From contig JAFXQB010000001.1 in the NCBI GenBank assembly GCA_017527435.1, forward strand, positions 378,696-442,695: a stretch of DNA of 64,000 nucleotides, written 5' to 3'. Below, one piece after another: positions 53,312 to 62,233 of the stretch. The notes beneath the pieces are model-generated. The model saw nothing but the letters and a program-made list of their open reading frames with translations, made no database searches and was not told the origin of the DNA. This DNA is from Salinivirgaceae bacterium (GTDB lineage: Bacteria > Bacteroidota > Bacteroidia > Bacteroidales > SZUA-534). The position numbers were made by a program, and so were the translations under genes. Every line of letters starts with the position of its first letter. Position 1 is the first letter of the stretch.

Positions 53312-53319
53312 CAAAGGTA
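53312..53319 (-). promoter_or_regulatory. -7 element of AAA_14-type ATPase 2
   Basis: TACCTTTG on the minus strand, 22 bp before the ATG. The -33 region falls inside the repeat array. Confidence 0.65.
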
Positions 53320-53325
53320 ATAATT

Positions 53326-53490
53326 CGTTTTGAATAAAAAACGTTTTTGACAATATTTTGTTCTCCACACAAAACATATTGAATCAAAAAGTGTTTTCTA
53401 CACAAAACACATTTGACAGAAAAGTGTTTTCCACAGAAAACACTTTTTAGCAAATTTTGTTCGACACGGAAAACACTTTTGCGGTTGGCG
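53326..53490. repeat. 33-bp tandem-repeat array upstream of AAA_14-type ATPase 2
   Basis: TGTT-anchored units begin at 53359, 53392, 53425 and 53458, exactly 33 bp apart, with a degenerate unit at 53326. Shared core is TGTTTTC-ACACAAAACAC followed by (A/T)TTTGACAG-like bases. Each unit contains a small inverted repeat (GTGTTTT...AAAACAC). Confidence 0.9.
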
Positions 53491-53532
53491 AAACGGAATT
53501 TTGCCGCGAAAAAAATCGGTCTGCGGGAATCG

Positions 53533-54483
53533 CTACCCGTTCACCACGTTCACAGGACGGCCTTCGGCAAAAGCCTTCAGGTTGGCGAGAGCAATGCTCA
53601 TCAGGCGTTGGCGGGCTTCGAAGGTGGCCCACGCAATGTGCGGCGTGATTTGGCAGTTGCGGGCGGTGAGCAGCGGATTGTCGGCGGCGGGCGGCTCGGT
53701 CGATAGCACATCGACGGCTGCGGCGGCAATGCGGCGGCTGTTGAGAGCGTCGGCAAGGGCCTGCTCATCGACAAGCGGGCCACGGCCTGTATTTATCACA
53801 ATAGCCGATGGTTTCATCTGCGCAATTGTACTGGCATTCACCAGATTACGAGTGTCGGCTGAAAGCGGACAATGAAGGCTGATGATATCGCTCTGCTGCC
53901 ACAACTCGTTGTATGACACACTTTTAATTCCATTGGGTAGATTCTTTTTGGTTGTTACGGCAATCACATTCATTCCGAAAGCCAGAGCAATGCGCGCCGT
54001 GGCCATTCCCGTGTTGCCGAGCCCCACAAGGCCAATGGTTTTGCCTGCGAGTTCAACCTGCGGGCGGTCCCAAAAGCAGAAATCGATGCTGTCCGACCAG
54101 GCGCCGCCACGCACAAGTTGCGAGTGGTGCTCGACCGAGTTGGTAATGTTAAGTATGTGAGCGAAAACCATTTGCGCCACCGACGCGGTACTGTAGGCGG
54201 GAATGTTGGTAACCACAATTCCGCGGCTTGCGGCATACTGCAAATCCACAACGTTGTAGCCTGTGGCCAGTACGCCAACATATTTAAGATTAGGTATTTG
54301 CGACATATTCTCGGCCGTCAGGACCGTTTTGTTGGTGAGCAGCGCGTCGGCGTCTCTCGAGCGCTCAACGGTGAGCGCGGCGGGTGTGCGGTCGTAAACC
54401 GTAATCGGGCCAATCGGCTCAAAAACAGACCAGTCAAGGTCGCCAGGGTTCAGGCAATAGCCATCGAGAACAACTGTTTTCAT
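53533..54483 (-). CDS. D-2-hydroxyacid dehydrogenase (hydroxypyruvate reductase-like)
   Basis: NAD-dependent oxidoreductase of 316 residues. Rossmann motif GLVGLGNTGMA (about 151-161), catalytic Arg234 (INTGRGPLVDE), Glu263 (LSTEPPAADNP) and His282 (ITPHIAWA). The AHILNITNSVEHH and DRPQVELAGKTIG stretches fit the glycerate dehydrogenase/hydroxypyruvate reductase branch of Bacteroidota. Monocistronic; the AAA_14-type array lies at its 3' side. Confidence 0.92.
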   Translation of the reverse strand: MKTVVLDGYCLNPGDLDWSVFEPIGPITVYDRTPAALTVERSRDADALLTNKTVLTAENMSQIPNLKYVGVLATGYNVVDLQYAASRGIVVTNIPAYSTASVAQMVFAHILNITNSVEHHSQLVRGGAWSDSIDFCFWDRPQVELAGKTIGLVGLGNTGMATARIALAFGMNVIAVTTKKNLPNGIKSVSYNELWQQSDIISLHCPLSADTRNLVNASTIAQMKPSAIVINTGRGPLVDEQALADALNSRRIAAAAVDVLSTEPPAADNPLLTARNCQITPHIAWATFEARQRLMSIALANLKAFAEGRPVNVVNG

Positions 54484-54562
54484 TTTTCAGCAATTTGAAC
54501 TCAAATATGGCGATTTTCGGCTCACCGCACACAACGAATGGCGATAATTGTTTGAAATCGCT

Positions 54563-54570
54563 TATTTTTG
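54563..54570 (+). promoter_or_regulatory. -7 element of the FKBP lipoprotein gene
   Basis: TATTTTTG, 17 bp before ATG 54588; supports that start over the ATG-like codons upstream. Confidence 0.6.
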
Positions 54571-54587
54571 GGCAAACAATCTACACA

Positions 54588-55412
54588 ATGAAACAGTTAT
54601 CGATAATTGCATTTGCTTTAATATCAATATTTTTTGCATCGTGTTCAAGTGAATTCAGCACTTCGCCGACAGGCCTTGAATACAAAATTGTTGCCGCCAA
54701 CCCCGACGCGCCACAACCCGCTGTGGGCGACATTGTGGCCATCCGCCTGACGTGCCGCAACCAGCAAGGGCTGACTATTGACGAGACACCGCTTTTCAAA
54801 ATGCAACTGAAGGCGGCACCGGCCGGGCAGCCGTCGGTTGAAGAAGGCCTGCTAATGCTGCACAAGGGCGACAGCGCCGACTTCCGCCTGCAAGCGCGTT
54901 TCTACGGCAACAACCAGGCGCTGACTAACGACAGTCTGCTGACGGTTTCGGTTAAAATGGTTGACGTGATTAGCCGCGAAGAGTTTGAGCGCGACCGCGA
55001 AGCCGCACGCATAGCCGGCGAGCGCGAAGAAGACCAGTTGCTCATCGAGTATCTTCAGAAAAACAATATCGACACCGAACCGACAATGAGCGGCCTTTAT
55101 TACATTGAAACTGAAAAAGGTACAGGCCCTGCACCAATTCCAGGCAAAATGGTGGCCATTCATTACGAAGCCAGTTTTCTCGACGGCCGCGTGTTCGACT
55201 CATCGTACAGCCGTCGCGAGCCGCTGAAGTTCAAACTTGGCGCCCGAGATGTAATTCAAGGACTAGAAGAAGGCGTGGCCCGTATGCACCGTGGCGGCCG
55301 CGCAACGCTGATAATTCCATCACCACTTGCCTACGGCGACCGGCAGGTTGGTCCTGTTCCGCCGTTTGCTACACTTATTTTTGAAGTGTGGTTGGTGGGG
55401 ACGGAAGAGTAA
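54588..55412 (+). CDS. FKBP-type peptidyl-prolyl isomerase lipoprotein
   Basis: 274 residues: MKQLSIIAFALISIFFASC with lipobox, a first FKBP-like domain (VGDIVAIRLTCRNQQG to LTVSVKMVDVI) lacking the usual aromatic pocket, an Arg/Glu-rich helix, and a canonical C-terminal FKBP domain (VAIHYEASFLDGRVFDSSYS, VIQGLEEGVARMHRGGRATL, PPFATLIFEVWLV). A periplasmic folding factor of outer-membrane proteins. Ends at the bidirectional terminator 55433-55462. Confidence 0.9.
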   Translation: MKQLSIIAFALISIFFASCSSEFSTSPTGLEYKIVAANPDAPQPAVGDIVAIRLTCRNQQGLTIDETPLFKMQLKAAPAGQPSVEEGLLMLHKGDSADFRLQARFYGNNQALTNDSLLTVSVKMVDVISREEFERDREAARIAGEREEDQLLIEYLQKNNIDTEPTMSGLYYIETEKGTGPAPIPGKMVAIHYEASFLDGRVFDSSYSRREPLKFKLGARDVIQGLEEGVARMHRGGRATLIIPSPLAYGDRQVGPVPPFATLIFEVWLVGTEE

Positions 55413-55432
55413 AATTGTTTCTAACCGGAATA

Positions 55433-55462
55433 AAAAAAAGGCGGAAGTTTTCCGCCTTTTTT
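55433..55462. terminator. Bidirectional terminator
   Basis: AAAAAAAAGGCGGAA GTT TTCCGCCTTTTTT between the convergent FKBP and GH51 genes. Confidence 0.88.
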
Positions 55463-55479
55463 ATTCTTAATACTAAATC

Positions 55480-57453
55480 TCACAACTGTATCGTCCACAT
55501 TACGAACGAGTAAGGCAAGATTTTCTCGGCAAATTTGCCTTTGATGCTGACATTTTCCTTCATTGGCACAACCGGTTGACGATTGTAGTTGTTTTCGTCG
55601 TCGGGATTGCCTGAAAGAGTTGTTTTCACTGCGTTAGGCTTAACCTTGAAGCGGCTAAGATCGATATTGGCTTGAGCAGCCGAAGAACTTGCATTGCAGA
55701 CCTTCACAAACAGTTTCTTTGTTTTGCTGTCGTAGATAACCGACTGACCAAGCAGGTTATCATCGGCACGGTCAAATTTCACGCAATCACCATAATAGTA
55801 ATCGCCGCTCGACTGACCAAACAACTGCTGAACGTAGTAACTGCAAGTGAGATAAGGCTTTTCGTTGTCGAAATAAATCAAATCGGGGTTCCAGTTAGTG
55901 GCGCCTTTGCGAGCGAAAAGCGGTGCGTACGAAGTCATTACAACCACATCGCCATTGCGCTCAACGTGAAGCAGATAAAGCCCTTCTGCCAAAGCGTCAA
56001 TCAGTTTCTTGTCCTTTGCGGCATACTCGCCCAGATAAACCTTAGTCTTGCGGTCGCGCGGATAATTGTCGTATTGGCGTTTGTTCAAGAAATAGTCGCG
56101 CGGCTCATAGTAGTGCTCATCGATGATTGGCAGACCTACTTCTTCGGCAATGCGCCAGCCATTCTGATAGTCGGGATTGTCGGGATGCGAACCAGGTCCG
56201 GCAGTTCCAACAATCACAATATCAGGATATTTTGCCTTAATCTTGTTATACATATATTTAAAGCGCTCTTCGAACTCGGGCGAAATCTTCTCTTCGTTGC
56301 CCAAGCCTAAATACTTAAGACCGAACGGTTTCGGGTGGCCTGCATCGGCACGGACTTTGCCCCACTTGGTGCTAGCGTCGCCGTTGGCCCACTCAATCAG
56401 GTCGAGAGCGTCTTGAGTCCACTGTTCCATATCTTCCATCGGGCAAGCGTCCTGAGCCTGAGTGGGATACATGTTCCAACCGCCGTTTGAGCCTTGGCAG
56501 TTTACACCGCATGGCAGAATCGGAACCGGCTGCATTCCAAGGTCTTCGCAGAATTGGAAATACTCATAGTAGCCGATGGTGAGCGACTGATGGTAGCCCC
56601 AGGTGTTCTTCTGCGCCTTGCGCTGCTCGCGCGGACCAACAGTGTTTTTCCACATATAGGTGTTCCAGAATCCGTCGCCACCGCCGTGCACTACACATCC
56701 GCCGGGGAAGCGCATGAACTTCGGATTCAAATCGGCCAAAGCCTGTGCCAAATCCTTGCGCATTCCGTGACCTTTGTAAGTGTCCTGCGGCATCAGCGAA
56801 ATCATGTCAACATCGATATCACCCATTGTGAGTGCCAAAATCTGCAGGCAGGCGCTGTCGCAGGCTTGTTTCGATGTGAGCGTGTACTCATATTTTTTCC
56901 AGTCCTTGCCCGATACCTTGAATGTGGTGTCGAGAATGATGGTTGGTTGACTGCGCCAGCCGCGCCCGGGCTGTACAACTGCCACGCGCACGTCTTTGTC
57001 AACACCATCGGGGTTGCGCATGAAGGCTGAAAAATCGTACTTGGCATCTGCCGCAATACGCATTCCGTCAAAGCCGTCGTTCTGCAAGCCTGTACCAGTC
57101 CAGCCATTGAAATCGCGATAGTGTCCCACACGCTCAACATGAATACGCATGTAGTTGGGGTTGTTCTCGTTGAGCGGTTCAATTTGGCGTGCTTCGGGAT
57201 ATCCGAGCGAGTGTCCGGGGCGGATGGCCTTCCACATTGTGCCAGGCCCCCAGCCGTCGCGTTCCGACGGATTGTACTCAAACGAGCCGTTCTGAACCAG
57301 CTCGGCGCTCAATCCGCCATCGGCCGACGAACTGATGTCTTCAAAGAAAATACCAATCAGCTCGTTGCTGATTTTTTTGCCACCCGCAGGCTGAGCCATA
57401 AGCCCCACCGCCGAGCAGGCAAGAATTGTCAAAGAAAAAAGTTTCTTAACCAT
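55480..57453 (-). CDS. GH51 alpha-L-arabinofuranosidase, exported
   Basis: 657 residues with signal peptide (MVKKLFSLTILACSAVGLMA). N-terminal ELIGIFFEDISSSADGGLSA, a carbohydrate-binding insert (about 100-225), the TIM barrel with FMRFPGGCVVHG, acid/base Glu387 (LGLGNEEK) and nucleophile Glu476 (VYLGEYAA), then a C-terminal beta-sandwich. Releases arabinose from arabinan or arabinoxylan. Not adjacent to the GH43 gene but complementary to it. Confidence 0.93.
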   Translation of the reverse strand: MVKKLFSLTILACSAVGLMAQPAGGKKISNELIGIFFEDISSSADGGLSAELVQNGSFEYNPSERDGWGPGTMWKAIRPGHSLGYPEARQIEPLNENNPNYMRIHVERVGHYRDFNGWTGTGLQNDGFDGMRIAADAKYDFSAFMRNPDGVDKDVRVAVVQPGRGWRSQPTIILDTTFKVSGKDWKKYEYTLTSKQACDSACLQILALTMGDIDVDMISLMPQDTYKGHGMRKDLAQALADLNPKFMRFPGGCVVHGGGDGFWNTYMWKNTVGPREQRKAQKNTWGYHQSLTIGYYEYFQFCEDLGMQPVPILPCGVNCQGSNGGWNMYPTQAQDACPMEDMEQWTQDALDLIEWANGDASTKWGKVRADAGHPKPFGLKYLGLGNEEKISPEFEERFKYMYNKIKAKYPDIVIVGTAGPGSHPDNPDYQNGWRIAEEVGLPIIDEHYYEPRDYFLNKRQYDNYPRDRKTKVYLGEYAAKDKKLIDALAEGLYLLHVERNGDVVVMTSYAPLFARKGATNWNPDLIYFDNEKPYLTCSYYVQQLFGQSSGDYYYGDCVKFDRADDNLLGQSVIYDSKTKKLFVKVCNASSSAAQANIDLSRFKVKPNAVKTTLSGNPDDENNYNRQPVVPMKENVSIKGKFAEKILPYSFVMWTIQL

Positions 57454-57619
57454 TGCAAAGTTGTTTAGTGATCATAAAAATTAAAGGTGCAATTTACATT
57501 TATTTTGATGATTTGGGCAAACACGCAAGTTTTTTTCAGGAAAAATGTTGGATACATGCCTATCAGCAACGATATGAAAATAGCCTGTTTTTTATCAACG
57601 TTTGTATCAACCTATTGAT

Positions 57620-57627
57620 TATATTTG
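57620..57627 (+). promoter_or_regulatory. -7 element of the bamD-rpoZ-coaBC-porD operon
   Basis: TATATTTG, 67 bp before the bamD ATG at 57695. No good -33 box at 19-21 bp. Confidence 0.55.
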
Positions 57628-57694
57628 CAGCCTTAAGTGGAATCCAGTCAATAAACTGGGGATTTTCACGTTATAATGGCGTTTAAGTGTGATT

Positions 57695-58495
57695 ATGAGC
57701 AAAAAGGCTTTATCGTTTTTAATGGTTCTGATGGTGGCAATGCTGTTCACGAATTGTAGTGAATACTACAAAATTCAGAAGAGCGGCGACTATATGATGA
57801 AATATCAGAAGGCGAAGGACTATTACGATTATGAAGACTACTACCACGCAAAAGCACTGCTCGACGATGTGGTGAACGTACTTCGCGGAACCGACAAGGC
57901 CGAAGAAGCACAAATGCTCTACGCCTACTGCCACTACAAAATGCACGACTACACGATGGCCGCGTACTATTTTGAAGCGTTCTACAAGACATACCCGTAT
58001 TCAACAAAAGCGGAAGATGCCTATTTCATGAACGCTCAATGCTATTATAAGGACTCGCCACGCGTTGATTTGGACCAGACTTGCTCACAGAAGGCCATTG
58101 ACGCAATGCAAGTCTATCTGAACAAATATCCGCAGGGCGAACACATTAACGAAGCTGAAAATGTGATTGCCGAAATGCGCGAGAAACTTGAGCAAAAATC
58201 GTTCATGACCGCAAAACTATACTTCAAACTTGGCGAATATCAGTCGGCTACCATCACTTTAAAGAATTGTCTTAAAGAGTATCCCGACTCTCGGCACCGC
58301 GAAGAATTGATGTATATGATTGTGAAATCGAACTTTCTGCTTGCCGAAAACAGCATTGAGAGCAAGCGTGCCGAACGCTATCAGAATACGGTAACAGAAT
58401 ATTACTCGTTTATTGATGAATATCCTGAATCACAATATGTTCTGGAAATAGAAAATATGTATAAACAGTCAGTTGACAAGATTAAAAAATTATAA
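57695..58495 (+). CDS. bamD: Outer-membrane assembly lipoprotein BamD
   Basis: BAM-complex lipoprotein of 266 residues with TPR repeats. Signal MSKKALSFLMVLMVAMLFTNC ends in a lipobox; TPR-like helices include YYHAKALLDDVV, YTMAAYYFEAFYKTYPYSTKAEDA and EYQSATITLKNCLKEYPDS. ATG at 57695 is preferred to GTG 57689 on signal-peptide shape. First gene of the conserved Bacteroidota bamD-rpoZ-coaBC cluster; rpoZ follows after 2 bp. Confidence 0.93.
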   Translation: MSKKALSFLMVLMVAMLFTNCSEYYKIQKSGDYMMKYQKAKDYYDYEDYYHAKALLDDVVNVLRGTDKAEEAQMLYAYCHYKMHDYTMAAYYFEAFYKTYPYSTKAEDAYFMNAQCYYKDSPRVDLDQTCSQKAIDAMQVYLNKYPQGEHINEAENVIAEMREKLEQKSFMTAKLYFKLGEYQSATITLKNCLKEYPDSRHREELMYMIVKSNFLLAENSIESKRAERYQNTVTEYYSFIDEYPESQYVLEIENMYKQSVDKIKKL

Positions 58496-58497
58496 AA

Positions 58498-58824
58498 ATG
58501 GATTTCAAAAAAAGCAATGCGCCTGTAACAACCATTACGCGCGACGTTAGACCAATCGAGAACGAAACCGGCAACCTGTACGAGAGCATCGTTGTGCTTT
58601 CGCGCCGCGCCAACCAAATCTCTGTCGAGATTAAAGAAGAACTGCAGAAGAAACTCGAAGAGTTTGCATCGTACACCGACAACCTTGAAGAAGTTTTCGA
58701 GAACCGCGAGCAGATTGAGATTTCGAAGTTCTACGAAGCTCTTCCGAAACCGACTTCGATGGCCATCGATGAGTTTGTAAACGACAAGGTTTACTGGCGC
58801 AAACCTGAGAAGGAACTTGAATAG
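58498..58824 (+). CDS. rpoZ: RNA polymerase omega subunit (Bacteroidota type)
   Basis: 108 residues: NLYESIVVLSRRANQISVEIKEEL is the omega helix core that clamps the beta-prime C-terminus. The Bacteroidota omega is diverged and is best recognised by its place between bamD and coaBC. The C-terminal extension (FYEALPKPTSMAIDEFVND) is typical of the phylum. Stop overlaps the coaBC GTG by one base. Confidence 0.88.
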   Translation: MDFKKSNAPVTTITRDVRPIENETGNLYESIVVLSRRANQISVEIKEELQKKLEEFASYTDNLEEVFENREQIEISKFYEALPKPTSMAIDEFVNDKVYWRKPEKELE

Positions 58825-60038
58825 TGTCTTTATCGGGTAAGAACATATTACTTGGCGTGACGGGTGGAATTGCGGCATACAAGGCTGCAAATCTTACCCG
58901 TTTGCTTGTAAAAGAAGGCGCCAGCGTGAAGGTGGTGATGACGCCCGCGGCAAAGCAGTTTGTGGCGCCGCTCACGTTTGCCACGCTCTCGCAGAACCCC
59001 GTTCTCACAGAGTTCTTCAACCCCGAAAACGGCGACTGGCACAGCCACGTGAAGCTGGGGCTCTGGACCGATGCGATGATTGTGGCGCCCGCTACAGCCA
59101 ACACCATCGCGAAAATGGCCAACGGCATTGCCGATAACCTGCTCACAACAACCTATCTGTCGATGCGCGGCAAGGTGTTTGTGGCACCTGCGATGGACCT
59201 TGATATGTACGCCCATCCCGCCACGCAGCGAAACATCGCGACACTGAAAGCCACAGGCAACATCATTATTGAAGCCGAAACGGGCGAACTGGCAAGTGGT
59301 TTAAGCGGCAAAGGCCGAATGGCTGAACCCGAAACCATTGTCGGTGTGCTGGCAAACTATTTCGAAACCAATCAACCGCTCAAAGGCCGCACGGTGCTTG
59401 TCACAGCGGGTCCGACCTACGAAAAGATTGACCCTGTGCGGTTTATCGGCAACTACTCGTCGGGGAAGATGGGCTTTGCACTGGCCGAAGCGGCCGCCGA
59501 CGCAGGCGCAAGCGTGATTCTGGTGAGCGGGCCTGTCAATCTGGCAACCGCCAACCCAAAAATCAAACGCATCGATGTAGAATCGGCGCAGCAGATGTTT
59601 GAAGCCTGCACCGCCAACTTTGCCAACTGCGATGCGGCAATTATGGCCGCCGCCGTGGCCGACTACCGCCCCGCCAACATTGCTGGGCAGAAAATAAAAA
59701 AGAGCGATGCGGCAATGACCGTCACTCTTGAATCGACACCCGACATTGCCGCCACTCTGGGCAAGACAAAACGTTCGGGGCAGGTGCTTGTGGGGTTCGC
59801 GCTCGAAACTGAAAACGGCCTGGCCAACGCCGCCGAAAAGTTGCAGAAGAAGAATCTGGACTTCATCGTGTTCAACAACGCGAACGAAGCGGGCGCTGGA
59901 TTCTGCTGCGACACCAATCGCGTGACTATCATCAAAAACGATGGCCAACAGATTGATTATCAAAAGAAAGACAAACACGCGGTGGCACGCGACATTATTG
60001 CGCAACTGGTGCCGCTGCTCAACAACAAACAGCAATGA
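58824..60038 (+). CDS. coaBC: Phosphopantothenoylcysteine decarboxylase/synthetase
   Basis: Bifunctional coenzyme A enzyme of 404 residues. N-terminal flavoprotein decarboxylase (LGVTGGIAAYKAANLTRLL, active-site His in HSHVKLGLW, PAMDLDMYAHPATQRN) and C-terminal CTP-dependent ligase (TAGPTYEKIDPVRFIGNYSS). In GELASGLSGKGRMAEP a Ser replaces the Cys that E. coli Dfp uses in the substrate-binding flap; this may be a lineage trait. Start is GTG at 58824, overlapping rpoZ. Confidence 0.95.
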   Translation: MSLSGKNILLGVTGGIAAYKAANLTRLLVKEGASVKVVMTPAAKQFVAPLTFATLSQNPVLTEFFNPENGDWHSHVKLGLWTDAMIVAPATANTIAKMANGIADNLLTTTYLSMRGKVFVAPAMDLDMYAHPATQRNIATLKATGNIIIEAETGELASGLSGKGRMAEPETIVGVLANYFETNQPLKGRTVLVTAGPTYEKIDPVRFIGNYSSGKMGFALAEAAADAGASVILVSGPVNLATANPKIKRIDVESAQQMFEACTANFANCDAAIMAAAVADYRPANIAGQKIKKSDAAMTVTLESTPDIAATLGKTKRSGQVLVGFALETENGLANAAEKLQKKNLDFIVFNNANEAGAGFCCDTNRVTIIKNDGQQIDYQKKDKHAVARDIIAQLVPLLNNKQQ

Positions 60039-60952
60039 ACCGACTGATGAAACGTGCATATCTGATTGCGGCACTGTTTGTTGCAATATTCGCGCAAAGC
60101 GCTGCTGCTCAAGAACTTGAAATCAGAATCCAAGTGAGCCACTCGCAACTTCAGGGCGTTGACAACACAAAGTACGAGAATATGCAAAAGGCTCTGAATG
60201 AGTTTGTTACCAATCAGATTTGGACCAACAACGTGTTCAAGACCGAAGAGCGCATCAAGTGCAATATGCTGCTGAACATCACCAAAGAAGTTTACAGCGA
60301 TGAGTTTCAGGCCACGCTGCAGGTGGTTTCGAGCCGCCCCGTGTATGGCACTGGCTACGACAGCCCGATGCTGAACATTCTCGACAAGAACATTCAATTC
60401 AAATATGCCGACGGTGAGACGCTGATTTTCAACGAGAACAGTCACGACGAACTGACATCGCTCATTGCCTACTACGTTTACATCATCATCGGTTTCGACT
60501 ACGACTCGTTCGGCAAGATGGGCGGCACGCCTTATTTTGAGAAGGCGCAGAAGATTGTGAACAACGCGCAAGGCTCGAACTACGCTGGCTGGAAGTCGTT
60601 TGAGACCAACAAACGCAACCGCTACTGGCTGGCCGAAAACCTGATGAACTCGATTTACGCGCCCATCCGCGAGTATATTTATAAGTATCACCGCCTTGGG
60701 CTCGACCTGATGGGCACGCGCCTTGCCGACGGCTGCGCATCGATTGCCGAAGGAATGAACGACCTGCTGAAGGTTCACCGTCAGAAGTCCGACTCATACC
60801 TGATGTCGATTTTCTTCGACGCCAAAGCCGATGAGATTGTCAACATCTTCTCGAACTCGTCGGACCAGGCGCAGCAGAACAAAGTGTACAATTTTCTGAA
60901 AGAGATTGACGCTTCGAACCTGTCGAAATACGACAAAATCAAAAAGAAATAA
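60035..60952 (+). CDS. porD: Type IX secretion protein PorD (DUF4835)
   Basis: 305 residues with signal peptide (MKRAYLIAALFVAIFAQSAAAQ). DUF4835 hallmarks are LEIRIQVSHSQLQGVD, RIKCNMLLNITKE, LQVVSSRPVYGTGYDSPMLN and YYVYIIIGFDYDSFGKMGGT. Reported as a component of type IX secretion and usually placed after coaBC, as here (4-bp overlap). Its presence fits the sorting domain on the LRR protein. Confidence 0.9.
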   Translation: MNRLMKRAYLIAALFVAIFAQSAAAQELEIRIQVSHSQLQGVDNTKYENMQKALNEFVTNQIWTNNVFKTEERIKCNMLLNITKEVYSDEFQATLQVVSSRPVYGTGYDSPMLNILDKNIQFKYADGETLIFNENSHDELTSLIAYYVYIIIGFDYDSFGKMGGTPYFEKAQKIVNNAQGSNYAGWKSFETNKRNRYWLAENLMNSIYAPIREYIYKYHRLGLDLMGTRLADGCASIAEGMNDLLKVHRQKSDSYLMSIFFDAKADEIVNIFSNSSDQAQQNKVYNFLKEIDASNLSKYDKIKKK

Positions 60953-60970
60953 TCTGATAACCACCCGATT

Positions 60971-61861
60971 ATGTGGATTGCCGACCGTTGGAAAGATTAT
61001 CAAGTGATTGACAGTTCTTGTGGCGAAAAACTTGAACGCTGGGACAAATACACGCTTGTCCGCCCCGACCCGCAGGTGATTTGGGACACCCCGAAAACCG
61101 AAAAAGGCTGGACGCGGATGAACGGCCACTACCACCGCAGCAAGAGCGGCGGCGGCGAGTGGGAATTCTTCAATCTGCCCAACGAGTGGACCATCCGCTA
61201 CCCGCTGGTTATTGGCAAAACGCTGACTTTCAGGCTCAAACCATTCAGTTTCAAGCACACGGGAGTTTTCCCCGAGCAGGCTGTAAACTGGGACTGGTTC
61301 TCGCAGATAATTGCCGCGGCAAAGCAGCAAAATCCCGACCGCAAAATCAGTGTGCTGAATATGTTCGCCTACACGGGCGGCGCTACCATTGCGGCTGCGG
61401 CGGCTGGTGCGCACGTCACGCACGTTGACGCGGCAAAGGGAATGGTGGCCTGGGCTCGCGAGAATGCGGCGGTGTCGGGCTTGGCCGAAGCGCCCATCCG
61501 CTGGATTGTGGACGACTGCGTGAAATTTGTTGAGCGCGAAATCCGCCGTGGCAGCCGCTACGACGCCATTATTATGGACCCGCCGTCGTATGGCCGCGGC
61601 CCGAAAGGCGAAATCTGGAAGATTGAAGACAATGTTTTCCCGCTCATCCAACTCTGCTCGCAATTGTTGAGCGACGCGCCGATTTTCTTCTTAATCAATT
61701 CATACACAACAGGTTTACAACCTGCGGTGCTGTCGTATATGTTGAGCACTGCGCTGAAACGCTTCGGCGGCAATGTTGCGGCAAGCGAAGTCGGTCTGCC
61801 TGTGACTTCAAACGGCTTGGTGCTGCCCTGCGGCGCAAGCGGAAGGTGGTGGAAGGATTGA
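60971..61861 (+). CDS. RlmI-like class I SAM methyltransferase
   Basis: 296 residues. SAM-binding VLNMFAYTGGATIAAAAAGA, acidic VDAAKGMVAWARENA and catalytic block IIMDPPSYGRGPKGEIWKIE, as in 23S rRNA m5C methyltransferases of the RlmI/YccW type. It lacks the N-terminal PUA domain of RlmI; residues 1-110 are a beta-rich region with KHTGVFPEQAVNW. The target is therefore uncertain. Last gene before a repeat-rich spacer. Confidence 0.85.
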   Translation: MWIADRWKDYQVIDSSCGEKLERWDKYTLVRPDPQVIWDTPKTEKGWTRMNGHYHRSKSGGGEWEFFNLPNEWTIRYPLVIGKTLTFRLKPFSFKHTGVFPEQAVNWDWFSQIIAAAKQQNPDRKISVLNMFAYTGGATIAAAAAGAHVTHVDAAKGMVAWARENAAVSGLAEAPIRWIVDDCVKFVEREIRRGSRYDAIIMDPPSYGRGPKGEIWKIEDNVFPLIQLCSQLLSDAPIFFLINSYTTGLQPAVLSYMLSTALKRFGGNVAASEVGLPVTSNGLVLPCGASGRWWKD

Positions 61862-61880
61862 AGGACAGAAGGATTGAAGT

Positions 61881-61896
61881 CCCGATAACTATCGGG
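61881..61896. repeat. CCCGATAACTATCGGG palindrome (copy 3)
   Basis: Inverse orientation of the copies at 32500 and 44841 (centre AC instead of GT). Confidence 0.8.
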
Positions 61897-62230
61897 ATGA
61901 AGGATTATAACTGAAATAATTCACGCATTCAACAAGTTGCACAAGTTCAAAGTGAGCGATTACTCTCTGCAAGAAATGACCATATCAAGGTGCAGTCTTT
62001 CAGACTGAAAATCGGGGGCGACTACTGCCGTAGGTTACGTTTCGCTCACCTACGGTTATGTAAATATTGTCTTTCAGACAAATACAAAACAAGCATAATT
62101 CAGTTGTTTGTCAGACTATCGCCATATTCTAACTCTCAATATTTAAACCCGTTAAACAGCGAAGCGATTCAACTTTAAACTAAACTTTCTAAACTTCTAA
62201 ACAGCGAAGCGACTAAACTTCTACCCTTTC
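61897..62230. other. Repeat-rich intergenic region
   Basis: No real ORF. Contains hairpins GTCTTTCAGAC (61995, 62072), CCGTAGGT...ACCTACGG (62028-62056), two copies of AAACAGCGAAGCGA (near 62154 and 62199) and TAAACTT-type repeats. Resembles Bacteroidota dispersed intergenic repeats. Confidence 0.6.
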
Positions 62231-62233
62231 AAT

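Noticed and set aside
53326..53490. Possible CRISPR array
   Set aside because: A 33-bp period leaves no room for repeat plus spacer; units are similar along their whole length.
57453..57686. 77-codon + strand frame before bamD
   Set aside because: Spans the bamD promoter and has no coding signature.
61990..62178. 62-codon frame in the repeat-rich spacer
   Set aside because: Made of hairpin and TAAAC repeat sequence; not coding.
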